From: Elusimicrobiota bacterium
GTDB lineage: Bacteria > Elusimicrobiota > Elusimicrobia > JACQJN01
Reading direction: 5' to 3'
Length of the DNA stretch: 8,154 bases
Assembly: GCA_016205045.1 (NCBI GenBank)
Contig: JACQJM010000075.1
Coordinates: 1-8,154, forward strand
Both the position numbers and the translations under genes were made by a program. Each line of letters starts with the position of its first letter. Positions within the stretch are counted from its first letter, which is position 1. The notes under the pieces were generated by a model that was not told the origin of the DNA, searched no databases, and saw nothing but the letters and a program-made list of their open reading frames with translations. This document shows, one piece after another, positions 5,994 to 8,154 of this stretch.

Positions 5994-7052
5994 ATGGATA
6001 GAACTTTAAACGTCTCACTCGGGATGTCGGTAGGGCTGCATATAGGACTTTTTGGATTCTATATTTACACTATTACCATGGGACCCAAGACAGCCACCAA
6101 AATTATTTCTAATGTGGATTTATTAATTCCCTCTCCCGCGCATAAAGAAATGACGGTTCCTGCGGCACGTCCACAACCCCCCAGCACCTGGAATTTTCTG
6201 AAGATGGCGCTGCCGCAACTGCCCACCGTGCGTGAAATGCAGGTGAAGATTCCGGAGGTTCAGCGTCAAGTCAAGATGCCGGAGTTGCTTCAGGAGAAAT
6301 CCGGTCGTCTCGATTCAAAGATGGATATGCAGATGGCTCTTTCTAAGAAAAGCATGGCTTTGGCCGAGGCGGCTGCTAAGGATATGACGCATCGTTCGAA
6401 TGTGCCCATGGCGGCGTCTCTGCAGTTGGAAGAGGTGGGGGCGCACCGTGTGCCCACATTACCTTCCGATTTGACCATGGAAAACTCCAATCTTCCCGCT
6501 TTTAAGCCCAACTCTATTCAGGAGGTAAAGTCCTTTGTAGCCCAGCAAAGGACGCGTCCGGTAGAAACAGCTCCCCTGCAAGAGGCTTCGGGATCAGTTC
6601 CCTCATCCCGGTCGGGATTGGGAAAAATAGCCGACATGCTCTCGGCTCCTTCTCTTCAATTGCAGGGGCAGCAACAGCCCTCGGGTTTTGTGCGACCCAA
6701 GGTAGAACCAGCTTTTCCTACATTGCCTCAAAAAAGGGCGACTCTCGATGTTACGGTTAAGTCTAAACCGGTGGAGATAGCGGGTCCCCTTTCCCATCGT
6801 AAAGTATTGAAAGCGCATGTCCCACCCTTTCCTCGTTGGGCCAGGGATAGGGGAATTCTGGAAGCGGCTGTTTCAATCCGATTTTTTGTGTCCCGGGATG
6901 GGCGTGTACTGCCCAATATGACCGTGGAGAGGGGATCTGGGTACGGGACTTTAGACCGGTTGGCCATGGACGCACTAAAAAATTGGGTGTTTGCTCCTGC
7001 TGATTCGGACCGTGAATGGGGAGTTATTACGTTTAAATTTGTGCTGGAGTAG
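5994..7052 (+). CDS. TonB-like energy-transducing protein
   Basis: This 352-residue protein is predicted to be anchored in the inner membrane and to span the periplasm. The membrane helix (about 8-29) contains SVGLH with His at 16, matching the SVxxH motif around the essential His20 of E. coli TonB. Residues 45-265 form a long low-complexity linker rich in Pro, Gln and Met, with a short internal repeat (VKIPEVQ / VKMPELL, 84-99); the classic Glu-Pro/Lys-Pro repeats are missing. The C-terminal TonB domain (about 270-352) shows PPFPRWARDRGI, VSIRFFVSRDGRV, ERGSGYGTLDRLAMDALKNW and a final ITFKFVL strand. It is longer than E. coli TonB (239). Its ATG abuts the second ExbD stop, with AAGGAAG upstream. 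It presumably transmits motor energy to an outer-membrane partner, possibly the next gene's product. Confidence 0.9.
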   Translation: MDRTLNVSLGMSVGLHIGLFGFYIYTITMGPKTATKIISNVDLLIPSPAHKEMTVPAARPQPPSTWNFLKMALPQLPTVREMQVKIPEVQRQVKMPELLQEKSGRLDSKMDMQMALSKKSMALAEAAAKDMTHRSNVPMAASLQLEEVGAHRVPTLPSDLTMENSNLPAFKPNSIQEVKSFVAQQRTRPVETAPLQEASGSVPSSRSGLGKIADMLSAPSLQLQGQQQPSGFVRPKVEPAFPTLPQKRATLDVTVKSKPVEIAGPLSHRKVLKAHVPPFPRWARDRGILEAAVSIRFFVSRDGRVLPNMTVERGSGYGTLDRLAMDALKNWVFAPADSDREWGVITFKFVLE

Positions 7053-7056
7053 GAGG
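7051..7056 (+). promoter_or_regulatory. Ribosome binding site that sets the last gene's start
   Basis: A perfect AGGAGG overlaps the TonB-like gene's stop codon and lies 8 nt before ATG 7065. The in-frame GTG at 7059 is only 2 nt away and is a poor start; ATG 7068 would be 11 nt away. ATG 7065 is preferred. Confidence 0.75.
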
Positions 7057-7064
7057 ACGTGAAT

Positions 7065-8039
7065 ATGATGCGATTTTTTTATCGAATAAACGCGAATAAG
7101 ATGTATTTGGTCGTTAGCGCTTTATTCGTGTTGAGCTCAACGACTGGGTGGTCCCAAAATACTCCTAAGCCTATTGAAAAAAAAGCCGGTGAGCTAGAGG
7201 ACGTGGTCATCAAAGGGGAAGGGACACAGGGGATGAGCACCAGCAAACCCCCCATTGATGTTAAGGTAAATCCTTATGAAACGATTGTAGATTCTTTAAA
7301 GCCCGATGAATCTCTTTTGTTGGCTGAATCTCCCATGACATTTACTTGGAGGAGGAGCCATCCCGATCTTCTTCGTAGCCGTCGCGTCATTCAACCTTGG
7401 CGTGCCAGTTTTAATGAACAATCTGACCTGCGTTTCCAACCCTTTAGGAAACTCTCTGAAATCTTGCGTCGGTCTATTAGCCTTAGGGAAGCCAAGAAAT
7501 ATCAGTGGAGTCTTACCATCGCTGATGAGGAAGGAAAGGTGTTCCAGCGTTTTGAAGGAAAAGGGGAGCCCCCCGAGGAGCTTTCCTGGACAGGTCAAAA
7601 CGATCAGGGGGAATGGATCAAGGCAGGACATGCCTATTCTGCGGTCTATCTCTTTGTGGATCCTTCTGGAGCTCCTCACACGGGAGTGGGTCATCCTTTG
7701 CAGTTTAAAGGAATCGTTCATCAAGAGGAGAGCGGGCTTTTCATCAGCCTAGACTCTTCGATTCTTTTCGGCCCCGCTAAGGAGTCAGACGCCATTGTCA
7801 GTCCAGGAGGGGAGAATATTCTCCGGTCCACTTCCGATGTGATCAAGCGGCGGTATTTCGGCTTTCCCGTTCGGGTGCGTGCCTACGCCAAAAATACCTC
7901 CGCGGCGGATGCCCAGGCTAAAATGGTTAAGGAATATCTTTTATCGGAATTGATGATCTCTCCTCAAAATATCGCGGTGGAAGGATATTCTTCTTCTTTC
8001 TCAGAACAGCGGGTGGACGTTTTAATGTTGAACCGGTAG
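7065..8039 (+). CDS. Secreted protein with FlgD-like Ig segment and degenerate OmpA-like C-terminus
   Basis: This is a 324-residue envelope protein of unknown exact role. A signal peptide is clear (hydrophobic core about 13-25, cleavage near GWSQ at 28-31); no lipobox Cys is seen. Residues 44-52 (LEDVVIKGE) resemble a TonB box or plug start. Residues about 145-205 fit a FlgD-type Ig fold: WSLTIADEEGKVFQRF, then LSWTGQNDQGEWIKAGHAY, with W175, D180, G182 and G188. From about 225 the pattern follows OmpA/MotB-like C-terminal domains: VRVRAYA, AQAKMVKEYLLSELMISPQN, IAVEGYSSS, then QRVDVLML. However, the peptidoglycan-contacting Asp and Arg are replaced (K276 and Q284 by my alignment). It may anchor or receive force from the motor rather than bind the cell wall. 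It is last in the operon, 12 nt after the TonB-like gene. Confidence 0.75.
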   Translation: MMRFFYRINANKMYLVVSALFVLSSTTGWSQNTPKPIEKKAGELEDVVIKGEGTQGMSTSKPPIDVKVNPYETIVDSLKPDESLLLAESPMTFTWRRSHPDLLRSRRVIQPWRASFNEQSDLRFQPFRKLSEILRRSISLREAKKYQWSLTIADEEGKVFQRFEGKGEPPEELSWTGQNDQGEWIKAGHAYSAVYLFVDPSGAPHTGVGHPLQFKGIVHQEESGLFISLDSSILFGPAKESDAIVSPGGENILRSTSDVIKRRYFGFPVRVRAYAKNTSAADAQAKMVKEYLLSELMISPQNIAVEGYSSSFSEQRVDVLMLNR

Positions 8040-8154
8040 TTTCCTTTATTCTCTCCAACTTTTATCAAGGCTCGGCCAGATTCCGAGGGGTTCCGGACCG
8101 CAGGGTGAGGTCGACCCTCTCTCCCTATTTTGGTATGATAGCCATGAAAGCCAA
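8040..8154. other. Intergenic region after the operon
   Basis: No gene is established here. Small inverted repeats are present: CTCGG (8071-8075) with CCGAG (8083-8087), AGGGT (8102-8106) with ACCCT (8114-8118), and the palindrome GGTCGACC (8109-8116). None is followed by a T-run, so no intrinsic terminator can be called for the operon. A promoter candidate lies at its end. Confidence 0.6.
8111..8139 (+). promoter_or_regulatory. Candidate sigma-70-type promoter with extended -10
   Basis: TCGACC (8111-8116, 4 of 6 matches to TTGACA) is followed after exactly 17 nt by TATGAT (8134-8139, 5 of 6 matches to TATAAT), with TG one base before it giving an extended -10. The -35 overlaps the palindrome GGTCGACC, which could be an operator. 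An ATG at 8144 is only 4 nt past the -10, so it would be a leaderless start at best; the true gene may begin beyond the window. Confidence 0.45.

Noticed and set aside
7059..7064. GTG start for the last gene
   Set aside because: Only 2 nt from AGGAGG; ATG 7065 has the ideal 8-nt spacing.
7402..7752. 116-codon + strand open frame
   Set aside because: An out-of-frame shadow inside the signal-peptide-bearing last gene, with no ribosome binding site of note.
8071..8087. Intrinsic terminator after the operon
   Set aside because: The CTCGG/CCGAG stem is short and no T-run follows.
8144..8154. Start of a next gene (ATG AAA GCC AA)
   Set aside because: Fewer than four codons are visible, there is no ribosome site, and the ATG is only 4 nt from a candidate -10.

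Overview
The window carries one eight-gene block, all on the + strand (197-8039) with gaps of 0-43 nt or overlaps, so it reads as a single operon. Its products imply a two-membrane (Gram-negative-type) cell: a secreted giant TPR protein, a TolQ/ExbB-type proton-channel subunit, two ExbD/TolR-type subunits, a TonB-like protein and a secreted protein with a degenerate OmpA-like end. Base composition looks close to 50% GC by eye and Shine-Dalgarno sites are canonical (AGGAGG, GAGGG, AGGG). The gene mix recalls TolQR/Agl-like loci of deltaproteobacterial-type and candidate-phylum (for example Omnitrophota) genomes, but the sequence alone does not settle the taxon.

Layout: 1-158 is a gene-free leader packed with alternating inverted copies of a CCTCACTTG / CAAGTGAGG unit that can form several competing hairpins. 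197-3508 encodes a TPR protein of about 1,100 residues with a signal peptide. 3535-4146 encodes the TolQ/ExbB homologue. 4157-4690 and 4687-5130 encode two signalling proteins: a two-helix membrane protein ending in a HAMP domain with no recognisable output domain, and a stand-alone CheY-like receiver, joined by an ATGA overlap. 5174-5581 and 5583-5993 encode two ExbD/TolR proteins whose 18-residue membrane-helix core is identical. 5994-7052 encodes a TonB-like protein with the SVxxH membrane motif and a TonB C-terminal domain. 7065-8039 encodes a secreted protein with a FlgD-like Ig segment and an OmpA-like C-terminus lacking the peptidoglycan-binding residues. 8040-8154 is intergenic and holds a good candidate promoter for the next gene.

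Working model (inference): TolQ/ExbB plus the two ExbD proteins form a proton-driven inner-membrane motor. The TonB-like protein carries its force across the periplasm, and the TPR and OmpA-like proteins act as periplasmic or outer-membrane scaffold and target. The unusual part is the HAMP protein and receiver encoded between the stator subunits, which suggests that a signalling input regulates the motor. This is neither a normal Tol-Pal operon (no TolA, TolB or Pal is recognisable) nor a plain TonB-ExbBD uptake locus (no full-length receptor). Other points of note are a degenerate 7-nt tandem repeat inside the 5' end of the receiver gene, a strong 11-bp hairpin near the 3' end of the TPR gene, and a TonB-box-like segment in the last protein.
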